Shown one piece after another: positions 21,908 to 31,980 of a stretch of 64,000 bases of DNA (position 1 is its first letter; the number at the start of each line of letters is the position of its first letter). A program made the position numbers and the translations under genes. The DNA comes from Megascapheus bottae. Taxonomy: Eukaryota > Chordata > Mammalia > Rodentia > Geomyidae. The stretch covers positions 18,733,927 through 18,797,926 of the forward strand of contig JANJXV010000024.1 of assembly GCA_024803745.1 (NCBI GenBank). Direction: 5' to 3'. The notes under the pieces were generated by a model. It made no database searches, was not told where the DNA came from, and saw only the letters and a list, made by a program, of their open reading frames with translations.

Positions 21908-23107
21908 CACTCTTTATAGAGGACCAGTACATTATTTTAATCCACATTTTCCAACCCTAACCCATCATACAAATCACTATGCAGTTATTCAAGACTCTTA
22001 AGGAAAATATTAGTCAAAACTAGAAAGGATACTTTAAAAATACCAGGTCAAGGAAAGAATTTATAAGTAGAATTATATCGTATATGTTTTCATGATTTAG
22101 AAGTTACTGCATACTTCCAATAAAATTACCTGAGAGATAATGTTAAAAACTGAGATAGATGGCAAGATAATTTAGTATCTGACCTTCTAAACAATAATAG
22201 CAACCAGTGACATTTCTCAAGCAAATGTTGGCATGCAGGTTATGAATGAAGGATTATTTATGGACACACCATAGTGCACTATTGGAAATTGATATGTATG
22301 CCATATCTACAGAGTAATCATCAAATATTTAAAAACTTAATCACTTTTCCTTTCAAGAACTAGCTATTCTATTAGCAATAAAACAGCAAAACCAGATTTA
22401 TTGTTTCACCTAAAATAAACTCAAAATACCTATTTATCTTGAGCCTTTCTAAAGCACAGAAACAGTTGTTACTTCTGTTTGCAAAATGTGAACAAGTCTG
22501 AAAAGCAGAACATGGAAAGAAATGAGGAGCCAAGGTGTTTCTCAAACCTTCCCACCGTCTTGTCCTTAGCAGCTGCGGACAGACATCTACCACCTCTCCT
22601 AAAATGTGCCAAATTTCCCACACTGAAAATTTTTCCAAAACAATTTCCCCATACAAACCATTGGTGAATGAACTCCAGACCACAGGCAAAAACAAATACT
22701 CCTTTCCCAGCAGACGTCTTATCCAGGAGCTGTAGGATTCGTGTTTCTTTCTCTTTCCCTTTCCCTCTCTCTCCACAAACTTCTTGGGTTGCCTTAGAAA
22801 CAGTGGATATTGTCATAACTGTAGCTGACAACAATGTTTGTAGGCCAAGGATGTGGAGAGAGGGAGGAGATGGAAAGAGACTAAAAAGAGGAAACTTCAT
22901 ATACTTGATGTTAGAGCTCAAAGAGACATTAAAGTTGACTTCAGATTCATTTTGAATGAATAAATTTTTCCTTTTTTTAATTATTTTTTTTCTAATAAAG
23001 ATTCCATCTGAAAAATTCAACCCTGTTTCTTCAGGTGCTAATGAAAGATCTGGGATCAAACAAAAATGATCAAGTAAAAAGTCAAGGGATAAGAAAGAGT
23101 AATAGAT
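21908..23107. other. Repeat-free stretch with long minus-strand ORFs
   Basis: About 1.2 kb without a recognised repeat. It holds the longest open frame of the window (minus strand 22469-23059, 196 codons), overlapped by another minus-strand frame of 134 codons (22372-22776) and three plus-strand frames. No domain, signal peptide or homologue is recognised. The frames contain low-complexity Phe/Lys/Pro stretches from purine-rich DNA. I treat it as probably non-coding. Confidence 0.4.
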
Positions 23108-23297
23108 GGGACTGAGAGCTTGGCCTAGTGGTAGAATGCTTGCCTAGCATGCATGAAGACCCAGGTTCAACTCCTCAGAACCACATCCATAGAACAAAAC
23201 AGAAGTGGTGCTATGGCTCAAGTGGTAGAGCCCTAGTCTTGAGAAAACCTAAGGCCCTGAGTTCAAGCCCCAGGACTGGCAAAAAAAAAAAAAAAGA
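23108..23297 (+). mobile_element. IDL-Geo dimeric SINE with target-site duplication
   Basis: ID half (gagcttggcctagtggtaga, caggttcaactcc) and Geo half (agaagtggtgctatggctca, gagttcaagccccaggactg), with an A15 tail. The flanks aatagatggg (23101-23110) and aatagacggg (about 23302-23311) match 9 of 10. Confidence 0.92.
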
Positions 23298-23714
23298 AAA
23301 ATAGACGGGGCTAATTTGATCAAGATATATCAATGCATATATAGAAAGATCACAAAATGCATAAGTGCTGAGTCTGAATCTTCTTCATTCTTATGGCCCC
23401 ATCTAGAGCTGAGCCTCACAAGAACCCTGCTAGATGAGAGAAGTGAGACGCACTGAGTGAATACGATCACAGAAGTGCAAACAGGGGGCTCTTGAGTCCT
23501 GACACAGTGAGGGCTGGAGCTGTCTTTGGCAGTGAACAGGGATTTGAAGCCAGGCAGACTGTATCTGTCAGGAAAAGAGAAGAACTTACTGCAGAGACTG
23601 AGAACATGAAGACAGCAGCATAAGACAGCTACCAGCACTCAACTCTACAATTATAGCACAAAAACCACCTCAAGACAATGAGCAAACAAATGAGCCAGAC
23701 CCACATTCCAACAA
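23298..23714. other. Unique DNA, no gene seen
   Basis: No recognised repeat. The minus-strand open frame 23330-23638 has no recognised motif. Confidence 0.45.
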
Positions 23715-23843
23715 AATTTTCTTTACAAAAACAGGATGCACACCTATAATCCAGCACTGAGGAGGCTGAAGCATAAAGAGCTTGAGTTAAAGGCCAGCCA
23801 TAGCTACATAATAAGACCCACCTCAAAAAGAAACAAAAACAAA
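23715..23843 (+). mobile_element. Monomeric B1-type SINE
   Basis: Reads aggatgcacacctataatcc, agcactgaggaggctgaagc, ttaaaggccagccatagcta, cataataagacccacctca, then an A/C tail. Classic rodent B1 layout without a Geo module, so it belongs to an older or separate lineage than the dimers. Confidence 0.75.
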
Positions 23844-24248
23844 ACAAGCAGTGCATTGATTTGACCTATGAGCTAGAAAGTAGTTTTCATCCCTCACTAG
23901 TCATAATGAGGAATACTTGGTCCTGTGCTGAGTCTAAAGCAGAAAATGTAACAATAATCATGACAGAATAGAAAATCCATGTTACTTTGTTTATTAACTG
24001 TTTCTAGTTTCCACCCAATCCTTAACTTTAATATACACAGCTTAATTGAAATGCATAACTACAAAATCCTACCAAAATATTTCAGACTAAAACTGTGACT
24101 TTTTTTAAGAACCTAGTCTAGAAAATATTTCTCTCTGAAAAGTAAGAGCTCAAAGAAACAAAGGTAAAAAATAATAAGAAAAAAATCCATGGGTGGTTAA
24201 CTCCCTTGGCACAGGACAACATAACCAATAAAATGCAGGAATGCACAT
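23844..24248. other. Unique DNA, no gene seen
   Basis: AT-rich DNA with no recognised repeat or coding signal. Confidence 0.5.
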
Positions 24249-24257
24249 GTACACACG

Positions 24258-24300
<43 letters not shown>
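24249..24300. repeat. (CA)n microsatellite at the edge of an L1 fragment
   Basis: CA tract with cacg interruptions at its left end. It abuts the inverted L1 ORF2 fragment directly. Confidence 0.97.
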
Positions 24301-24303
<3 letters not shown>

Positions 24304-24515
24304 TTTCCTTTTTGGCCAGGGATGTTGAACATGTCTTCAAGTGTCTATTAAATATTCTTACTTCTTTTTCTGAGAAGTCTCCCTTTAAATTATTAGTCCA
24401 TTTATTAACTGGGTTGTTCCTTCTTTGAGGTTTGAATTTCTTGAGATCTGAGTATACTTTGGATATTAGGCCCTTGTCTGATGCCAGACCCAGAGAAACA
24501 AAGGATGCATATTTT
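24301..24515 (-). mobile_element. L1 ORF2 C-terminal fragment, minus strand
   Basis: The minus strand translates to a stretch with ASDKGLISKVYSDLKK, then NNPVNKWTNNL, then NRHLKTCSTSLAKKEI. These correspond to the conserved L1 ORF2p C-terminal segment (ASDKGLISRIYKELK, NNPIKKWAKDM, NRHMKKCSSSLAIREM in human L1). It contains no full domain. The fragment ends at the CA repeat and is non-functional. Confidence 0.88.
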
Positions 24516-24599
24516 CTCAAATTAGTGGTAACTAGAATGTGCCTATAAATCTAGAAGGAAACACACTGGATAGTGTGCAAGCAGTTATAAATGAATTAA

Positions 24600-25180
24600 C
24601 TTAAGTGTAATGGACTCTATAGAGAGCTCAAAGAGTATAATTCTTCAGAAATACTAAGTCAAGGCCCAACAAAGTAAGTACCAGAAAATGGGTACTTGCA
24701 AGGGCATGGGGGCAAGTGGAGAGAGGAAGACAAATGAAAGGGAGGAAAGAAGGAAAATGCAGTCAAGAATTTATTGTAAACCATGTGCTGATGCTTCACA
24801 CCTATAATCCTAGCTACTCAGAAGACTGAGATCTAAGGATCGTGGTTCAAATTCAGCCTGAGCACAAAAGTCTGCGAGACTCTTATCTCCAATTAATCAC
24901 CAGAAACTGGAATTGGCACTGTGGCTCAAGTGGTAGAGGGCTAAACGTGAGCTGAAGATCTTAGGGACAGCACCCAGACCCAGAGTTGAAGACCCACAAC
25001 CACCACCAAAAACAACAACAAAGAATTTATTGTATACCCCACAAAATTAAGAAAAACAAGGGAAAAGGTAGGCAAAAGGGAGTGAAGATATTCAAATGAT
25101 AACATAGAGCAAGACCTGTACATAAACTCTTTTGTACAACTAGTTAAAGCTCATAAAAATATTATTTAAAAAAAAACAAC
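24600..25180 (+). mobile_element. L1 3' UTR, split by a SINE
   Basis: A purine-rich stretch (24700-24760) and, after the SINE, 'gtacataaactcttttgtac', 'aactagttaaagctcataaa' and an A-rich end. The same end occurs at 59600-59725 and 63436-63565, which supports an L1 family 3' end. It lies close to the inverted ORF2 fragment at 24301-24515. Confidence 0.6.
24779..25020 (+). mobile_element. 7SL/B1-Geo SINE with perfect 14-bp TSD
   Basis: Complete dimer from gtgctgatgcttcacacc through cttatctccaattaatcacc to gagttgaagacccacaacc, with a CAACAAA tail. The target-site duplication aagaatttattgta is identical at 24765-24778 and 25021-25034, so the insertion is comparatively recent and lies inside L1 3' UTR. 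Confidence 0.97.
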
Positions 25181-26053
25181 AAAAGGAAAGGCAGGTCTGA
25201 GGCTCCTTAAAAAAATTACCCATAAAGGATTTTATAATCAGCCTACAAAGAGGGGGAAAGGAAAACTTTAGATTTATAAACTACGTTTTAGAGATTCTAA
25301 CTCAGAACCTACAAGCCGAGGCCTCTTCTTTACTCACCTGCCATCTGAGGACTCTGGCTGAGGCAGGGTGTTTGGAGTTCTGCAGCTTCTGCAAAAGAAA
25401 TCCATCCACCCTCTACTCATCCTTCCCAGACAGCCAGAAACACTGGCTAACACACACACTTGTGTAACTTGTACACACATACACACACACACCCTCTTCT
25501 GCCTGGAAGCTAGCTCTGCTGTGCTCAGAATATCCATCTCGCTCCTTCTTATGAGGTCCCTAAATAATAAACCACGTTGACTGAGACCTGAGTGGTCTGA
25601 CTGGCAAGAAGAAGAGAAAGGACAGGAGAGGCGGCACTGCCAAAAGATAACAAAGAATGCAAACAGATCCCCGGGAACCTGGAGGCAGCTAAATGGCATC
25701 AGGATACTCACAGACACAGACATTCTCTGGCGCTAGACACTGCCCTGGAAAGTGGATTAGCTGGGCAGATGGCTTTAGAGATGGAACAGGGTGCCCTGAG
25801 GGAGTCAGCCAAGGCCTGCTACATAGAATTGGGAGCTTCTAGAGGAGTCTAAGGCCTTTTAGGACACAGCCACTCTGTCCCTAAGGAGTCTGCAACACAA
25901 ACCTAGTGGAGACAGCTAAGGAGCCAGGAGGAGGAGGGTTGAGGGGGGAGGGAAGGAGGAGGGAGGGAGGGAGGAAGTGGGGGGGGGACTTAGAATAGGC
26001 TATAAAGGCCAGTTTGTGACAAGGCTGACAGATGTTTAATTCATTTGCTTCCC
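25181..26053. other. Unique DNA with a G-rich purine tract
   Basis: No recognised gene or repeat family. A G-rich purine tract at 25926-25987 (runs such as ggaggagggagggagggagg and a G8 run) could form G-quadruplex structure. Short open frames at 25334-25723 on both strands lack motifs. Confidence 0.45.
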
Positions 26054-26125
26054 ACTCTCTGATTCTCCTTTAATCTCTCTCTCTCCCTCACTCTCTGATT
26101 CTCCTTTAATCTCTCTCTCTCCCTC
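26054..26125. repeat. Perfect 36-bp tandem duplication
   Basis: The unit starting actctctgattctccttta and ending ctctctctctccctc occurs at 26054-26089 and 26090-26125 with no mismatch. Probably produced by slippage between CT-rich stretches within the unit. Confidence 0.95.
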
Positions 26126-26372
26126 TTCTCGTTCAGAGCCCACAGTGGACAGAGGACATGGACAGGAAGAAAGATACATACCATGATAGACCTAATAGAA
26201 TTCTCTACTACACTGTCCATGAGCAATACACACAAAAGCGGCAGCAGCACCAGTCTCACAGCTCAAAGAGCACACTCCACTGCCTCCACAGTACAGCCCC
26301 CAAATGGATAGCAGATACAAGCCAGTGACTGGAGGGCAGTTAGTCCAGTGACACCAGGCAGTCTATTTCTAT
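26126..26372. other. Unique DNA, no gene seen
   Basis: Short unique spacer between the tandem duplication and the GGA tract. No recognised signal. Confidence 0.5.
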
Positions 26373-26574
26373 GGAGGAGGAGAAGGAGGAGGAAGGAGGG
26401 GAGATGGAGGAGGAGGAGGAGGAGGAGGAGAAGAAGGGAGGGGAGATGGAGGAGGAAAAGGAGGAGGAGGAGAAGGAGGAGGAGGAGGAGGAAGAGGAGG
26501 AGGGAGGAGAGATGGAGGAGGAAGAGGAGGAGGAGGAGAAGGAGAAGGAGGAGGAGGGGGAGGAGGAGGAAGAG
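26373..26574. repeat. (GGA)n-type pure purine tract, 200 bp
   Basis: About 200 bp with purines almost exclusively on the plus strand, built of gga and gaa triplets with two ggaggggagatggag interruptions spaced about 40 bp apart. The frames through it (Glu-rich on plus, Ser, Leu or Pro-rich on minus, up to 158 codons) are triplet-repeat artefacts. Confidence 0.97.
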
Positions 26575-28036
26575 CTGTTTCCAAAAAAGCTCTCCACATT
26601 TGTCAGTGAGGAGGGCCAAACTCAACAGAGATGTCTAGAATCCCAGAGGGCCACCAAGATGGGTGAGGGAGGCGGGGCCTTCAGGAGCCAGAGCAGCTGT
26701 TCTGCTATTTGCTGCTACAACAACAGCCTGCTTGCTGTTCCAAAGACAAGAAGTGGAGTAGCTGGGCACCCTCCCATCAGTCTTCCAGAGGGAAGAGGGT
26801 GGCTGGTCCCTGTCACACCCACTCTTGTCTTAGAATGCCCTGCCTGAGCCTCATGTACATTTCTCCCTTCAACAAAGATGTCTCCTCTATAAGAGGACCA
26901 CCATGCTTGGGTCCTAGTCCACTTATCTTCTAATGGACCTTTTCCACCTAAGGGGACCCAGGTGAGCAGAGCAGAGTGGGAGCCTGGAGGCAAGAATTTA
27001 GGATTTCCTATCGACCTGTCTGCAGTCAGTCACTGCCATGAACAGTAAGACGTGTCTCTATTACCCTTTGGGGGTTTTCTTTTTCTTTCTTTTTTTTAAA
27101 ATTTTCTGGACTTGTCCCCATGTGACCTGTACCACACCCCCACGTCTCACCTCAGGACACCTGCCTCAAATAACTCCTTCTGGTGTCATTCAGCTCATGG
27201 GTAATTGATGGCATGTCAAGCAGATGCTAAGGAAAGCACAAGGTGGTTAGACGTGTGCTTACTATAAATAGACTCACGATGTGACCAGCATTTGCCAACT
27301 TTGGAGGAAAGAGAGGCTCAGGCAGAAACACCATGGCAGTAGCTTCCCCGGGTCCTGGCAAGAGCTGGCTCCACCATGGCCAAGCCTTAGGCCTGCACAA
27401 GGGATTTCCTTCATAGACAACAACAGAGGCTGCAGAAGATGCCCTGCCCCTCTGGAGAGCAAAATTTATCATCAATAAATGTGCAGGCCTGTTTGACAGC
27501 TGTAGCATAGAAACTCCAACAACACATACTTGAATATGTTTACCTTCTTCTGATTACATCTTTTTTTTTTCTTTATAGGTTATAGGCAGATTATTTCTAG
27601 ACTTTGCTTTCAGGAGCATTTCTGTCTCCAAGCTTTCATATGCATATATTCAGACAATTAAATATGCACTCGTTATCTTCATGGACTACAAATTAGATAC
27701 ACGGTTAGACAATTCAGGCAAAAAGAGGAAGACTTAAGTTAGATCCCTAGTCTCATGTTGCAGTCATTCTTTTATTACCACTGGCAAAAGAAAGAAATGC
27801 AAAATACAACAAATATAAATGGAAACATAAAGATTCAAAATCTTCCGCAAGATTTCCCTCTAAGAGTTTGTCACCCAACCAGGAAACTTCTATCCATGGT
27901 AAAGGTTAGAGGAAAGGTGTGTCCACACATGCTTTTTATTTATTTATTTTTTAATATGGCCTCAAGTTCATTGCCTTTAGTTTGAGAGAATGTGGTAGAA
28001 CAAAGGCAAGTACCTTTTTCAGGCTTAAAAATAACT
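26575..28036. other. Unique DNA, no gene seen
   Basis: No recognised repeat. Overlapping short open frames at 26709-26993 and 27227-27508 on both strands lack recognisable motifs. Confidence 0.45.
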
Positions 28037-28275
28037 GGCTACCTGGGTGCATGGCTCACCCCTGTAATCCTAGCTACTGAGATCTGAGGGTCTTGGTTCA
28101 AAGCCAGCCCAGGCAATACAAAGCCTAGAGACTCTTATCTCCAATTAATCTCTAGAAAACAGGGAGAGGGGCTGTGGCTCAAGGGTAGGGCAGTAGCTTT
28201 GAGCTGAAGAGCTCAGGGACAGCGCCCAGGCCAGAGTTCATGCTCTATGACTACCCTCCCCCCCTAAAAAAAAGA
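28037..28275 (+). mobile_element. 7SL/B1-Geo dimeric SINE
   Basis: Left half lost about 14 bp (cctagctactgagatctgag lacks the 'caggaggct' block). The linker cttatctccaattaatctc and Geo half (ggggctgtggctcaagggta, agagttcatgctctatgac) are clear. The tail is C-rich then A8. Confidence 0.88.
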
Positions 28276-30374
28276 CTGGCAGGATTAGGAACTTGAGCTT
28301 GGATATACCAGGAACAAACTGGGGGTGGGTGGGGAAATAAACAGGACTGTTTTGAAGGAACTTCCCTGAAATCTCAGAAGCTGCCCATCTCCCTAAGATG
28401 ACACTAACCTCCCCAAAAGCTGCAGCCACAGAAGAAGAAGCTGGAAAAGTTGCAGAATCCTAGGGAAGGGTTCCTGCTGTACTCACTTCATATGTGGAGA
28501 AAGAGGGTAGACAGAAACTGTTGTGTTAAATACAACCAAGTGTAATCACTGTGCAGAGTCATTTATCTCAGAAGAAAATCAACTTTAAACATCAGGGTCT
28601 ATAAGCAAAAAAGAAAAAAAAAAGCCTACTAGAATGCACTGGGAATTTCGAGGAAAAGGCACAGATCCAAATTCTGTTCCTCAGTGGGTGACTGAGCAAG
28701 TCCTTGAACTTTGCAAAAGGAGGTCAATCGTGGTAGGTTGTTCCGAGAGCTGAATTTGGAGCCAGACATCCAGCTAGTACATCATTTCCACAAATAAATA
28801 GTCCTTCGCTAGCTAGTTATTCACAATAACTGACAGAGAAGAATCTGAGCCAAGAATGCACTAGAATTCACCAGTGTGCATGTATCACCAATAAACATCC
28901 TTCCTGCAGAGGCTCTAATAAGCAAGCAGATAGGAGAGCTCTCCTGTTTCCACACATCACATCTCATCAATAATCTAGACAGGAGATAATATGCCAAGAC
29001 CTGCTGTGTCCTCCCAGCCAAGCATGACCTTGCAGGTTCCTGGTTAGCATGTGAGGCGTTCACGCCTGGACAAGGATGGTCGTATCCCCTTGGCTTCACA
29101 GCCCTCTTTCCGATCATTTGTAAGCTACACTAATCATCCCGTGGTGCAAACACACCAGGGGTAAAAATCATTTGGGAACTGTCAGAAAGGTTATTTTTGC
29201 AAGACATAAGGGAATGATTATAATGATTTATTAAAATCCTACAATGTGAGAAAAGTCAGATCGGCAAACAAAATCCAATTAAAGAATTCACCAAATGAAA
29301 AGGAATTGAACTCCTCCAGCCCTGGGGTTGACAATGAAGCCATTCAGGAAAGAGCTTTATATGCTAAACTTAGCAGGGTAAACCTAGTTATTTTCCATGC
29401 AGTGCTGTTCTTGAAAGAGCTATTTAACTTCATCCATCTCTAGGACTAAGTATTTAGACGTGTAGAGTTTGGGGTAAGGAAGAAAAAGAAAAGAAAAATT
29501 TAAACTCCAATTTAAAATGCATTTGCCTCACAGATTACATTGTGTAGAAGGGCGTTCATAAGGCTTCCTCTACGCCATGTTCTTCCTCTCCTCCTCCCTT
29601 CCCCGCCCTCCCCACAGCCTTCTCCTAACCACACAGGAGCCCCAAAAGCCTACCCCAACTTGACTTTTCAATTTCTCCCAAGAAAATACCTTTGTCTTCC
29701 TTCTTCCTCTGCCAGCCAAGTGGGCTCCACACACTGATGTGTGCTTGCATGTATAACCTGGTTCGTTGTTATTCTCAGACATCTGAACTTTCTCCAGAAA
29801 CATCTAAAATCACCTCCAAACCTGTCCTTGTCTCTTCTTGCCCTTACTCACCCTAGATTCCCCACACTACATTCTGCTTTCCTAATGCTGTGGTCTGTTC
29901 TGAATCCTCAGGTCTCTCTTACAACATGGAAACTTCTCCCCAAAGCAATCCAGGGCACGCAAGGACCAGGATGCCTGAGTCCTTCTGTGTGGGGCACTCC
30001 TCCCAACCATTCTTTCCTCCCTTGACTTCTGTTCCTGGCCGAACCTAGGTTTTTCTGGAATCTCACCTTTCTATTCCTTCACCAGTGGAGTTGGCTGAGA
30101 CTCTGTGCTCACCTCTTCACCAACTGATTTCCCCAGAAGCCATCACTTTTGGTTCTTACATTCTTCCAGATTGTGAAAAGACCGAAAAGTTCCTCTGCTC
30201 TCAGGCATCTCTCCTGACCACCTAGATATGTACTCAAAATGTACAAAACTGCACCATAACCATTGTCTATCACTCCACCTATGCATTCTGCTAGAACTCA
30301 GTCCATCCAGAGCCTGAAAACCAGCTCAGAACTCCACTCTGCCCATCTTCATGTGCCATCAGCCACTAAATCTA
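28276..30374. other. Unique DNA, no gene seen
   Basis: About 2.1 kb with no confident repeat call. The pyrimidine-rich 29.6-30.2 kb part could be degraded L2 sequence, but I could not support it. Open frames are short. Confidence 0.4.
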
Positions 30375-30440
30375 GCCCAGCCTCTCTCCCCCAATGCCCT
30401 CTCTCACTGGAGACCCAGTGGGTCTCCAGTGAGGCTGGGC
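30375..30440. repeat. Near-perfect hairpin with 15-bp arms and 1-nt loop
   Basis: ctcactggagaccca (30403-30417) is followed by one G and then its exact reverse complement (30419-30433). The right arm continues as gctgggc (30434-30440), whose complement lies further left at 30375-30384 (gcccagcctc) after an 18-bp gap. The right arm is therefore an inverted copy of the left with an internal skip. Confidence 0.95.
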
Positions 30441-30640
30441 ATGTTGCTTGCAACTTTCAAATTAGTGAATGGCTACACATCAGCTACACAATTAACTTCA
30501 AACATTTAATCTGCCACTATTCCACATTTCTCTTCTAGTTACAATACCCTGTTTATAGTTCACCACATAGATAAGGGAATTCTAGCCCTTCCACTCTATT
30601 AGCATTTGAAGAAGGAAAGCTTTTCCTCTTTGAAATACTC

Positions 30641-30800
30641 TCTCCCTCCCCCACTTTCTCCCTCTCCCTCTCCCTCTTCCTCTCCCCCTCCCTCCCCTCT
30701 CCTTTTCCCTCTGCCTCTCCCCTCCTTTCCCCTCTCCTCAACTCCTCTCCTATTCTCCTCTTTTCTTCTCTCCCCCTTTCCCTCTCACCCTCTCTCCATG
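30641..30800. repeat. Pyrimidine-rich low-complexity tract
   Basis: About 160 bp of C and T on the plus strand, mostly ctccctct-type units, with few purines. The Pro/Ser-rich plus-strand frame at 30606-30914 and the Arg/Glu-rich minus-strand frame at 30553-30741 come from it. Confidence 0.9.
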
Positions 30801-31104
30801 CCCACTACAAAGAATACATTAACTTTTCTAACCAGAAGAAGTCATCATTCTGCTAGCCAGGAAAATGCCTCAACCGAAATTGAACATTGTCAGGACCTTG
30901 ATTTTGAACCTTGAGCCTCCAGAACTGTTACTTTGCTAAGGCAGTCCTAACTGACTAATACATCTACCTACCTTCTCTGTCCACTGATAGGTGGATAATT
31001 TGTACAAGTTCCAGGAAAGAGTAGGTCATCCTTTCCTGTAACCTGTACAACTATCCATCCATCAAGAGTATCAACCAATGACATAATTACGTATCACTAA
31101 GTGT
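30801..31104. other. Unique DNA, no gene seen
   Basis: No recognised repeat or coding signal. Confidence 0.5.
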
Positions 31105-31215
31105 TTCTCATCCAGACACAGTAAACCCTGTGGGGGGCAAAAATAGTATCATGCTCATTTTTGTGTCCTCTCTCTTGGCCTGGAATAAAAGCTCAATAGA
31201 TGCTTATGAGATACA
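31105..31215 (+). mobile_element. L2 3' end relic
   Basis: Contains 'tttttgtgtcctctctctt', 'ggcctggaataaaagctcaa' and 'tagatgcttatgag', the degraded form of the L2 terminal 'gcctggcacatagtaggtgctcaataaatgtt'. Confidence 0.5.
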
Positions 31216-31465
31216 TTTGCCAACTACTAAATGAAATGGATGAAACTAAATTTGCTGTTTGCCTCTAGGATTGCACATAAGTACATACATGTGTGCAATC
31301 ATATGTGCATGGCAATATGATGGTTTATTTGCAAGGAATAATTGAGTAAATTGATGTCTTTCACACCCCAATGTACCCATCTCCTCCCCACTCTCTCCAA
31401 ATTATGTGAAATTTTCCTAATGCAGCTCTCACCCAAAGGAGATCGTTGTATGTCATTTTATACCT

Positions 31466-31980
31466 TGTTGGGAGCCAAGTGCAGGGTCAGGCTGGCCCAT
31501 GAATCTGCATCATAAAGAAATGAGCTGTCATGTATGAACGCCATGCCTAACTCTGAGCTATATTGTTGGTATTGTGAATCACTTTCTGCTGAGACTTGAT
31601 TACCATTGGCTACGAATGTGTTATTGCTTTTAATCACTCTCTGCTGAGACCTATAGTGAGAGTAAACACGTGGACCTCCCCCGCCCTGCCCACCTTTGTG
31701 CTGACAGGCTCCTGCATCCTATATTAGCTGAATGTACTTCCTCAATAAACTTGTTCCTGCCTTGACGGGTCTCCCTGAGTGTCCTCCGGTGAGGGAGGGC
31801 TGGGTGCAGGCGGTCAGTCGGCCCTCTCCTTTGGCCCTCTCCTTTCTTGGCTCCTCCTGGTCGGGTCATGTTCTCTCTATCCCTCCTGAGGGTCGGGAAG
31901 GACCGAGGACTTCCTGTCTTCTTTTCTTTTCTTTTCCCTTAGGCACTGAGACAGTGACTCTCAACGCTCAGGGTTCCACA
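31466..31980 (+). mobile_element. Probable ERVK-type solo LTR
   Basis: Starts TGTTGGGAGCC, a start shared by rodent class II (ERVK/IAP-like) LTRs, and plausibly ends ttccaca. It contains a TATA-like tatatta near 31720, a polyadenylation signal AATAAA at 31744-31749, then a G/T-rich R-U5-like part. U3 carries a duplicated block (aatcactttctgctgagac near 31576 and aatcactctctgctgagac near 31634, period about 58 bp), resembling enhancer direct repeats. U5 has a perfect 13-bp duplication (ggccctctccttt, 31820-31845). No internal gag/pol sequence and no second LTR are present. The 6-bp flanks (atacct, tcaaat) do not match, so the ends are provisional. Confidence 0.62.

Noticed and set aside
24245..24300. 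CRISPR-like or satellite array
   Set aside because: It is a simple CA dinucleotide tract. No spaced repeats occur anywhere in the window.
25926..25987. CpG island or promoter
   Set aside because: G-rich but purine-only on one strand with almost no CpG, so not an island.
26371..26847. 158-codon Glu-rich ORF and opposite-strand Pro/Ser/Leu-rich ORFs
   Set aside because: They are translations of the GGA triplet tract. All frames stay open because the repeat lacks stop codons.
29790..30260. Possible L2 LINE stretch
   Set aside because: Pyrimidine-rich text resembles L2 in style, but no ordered set of blocks could be matched.
31466..31980. Complete endogenous retrovirus
   Set aside because: No second LTR, primer-binding site or gag/pol/env sequence follows. 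At most a solo LTR.
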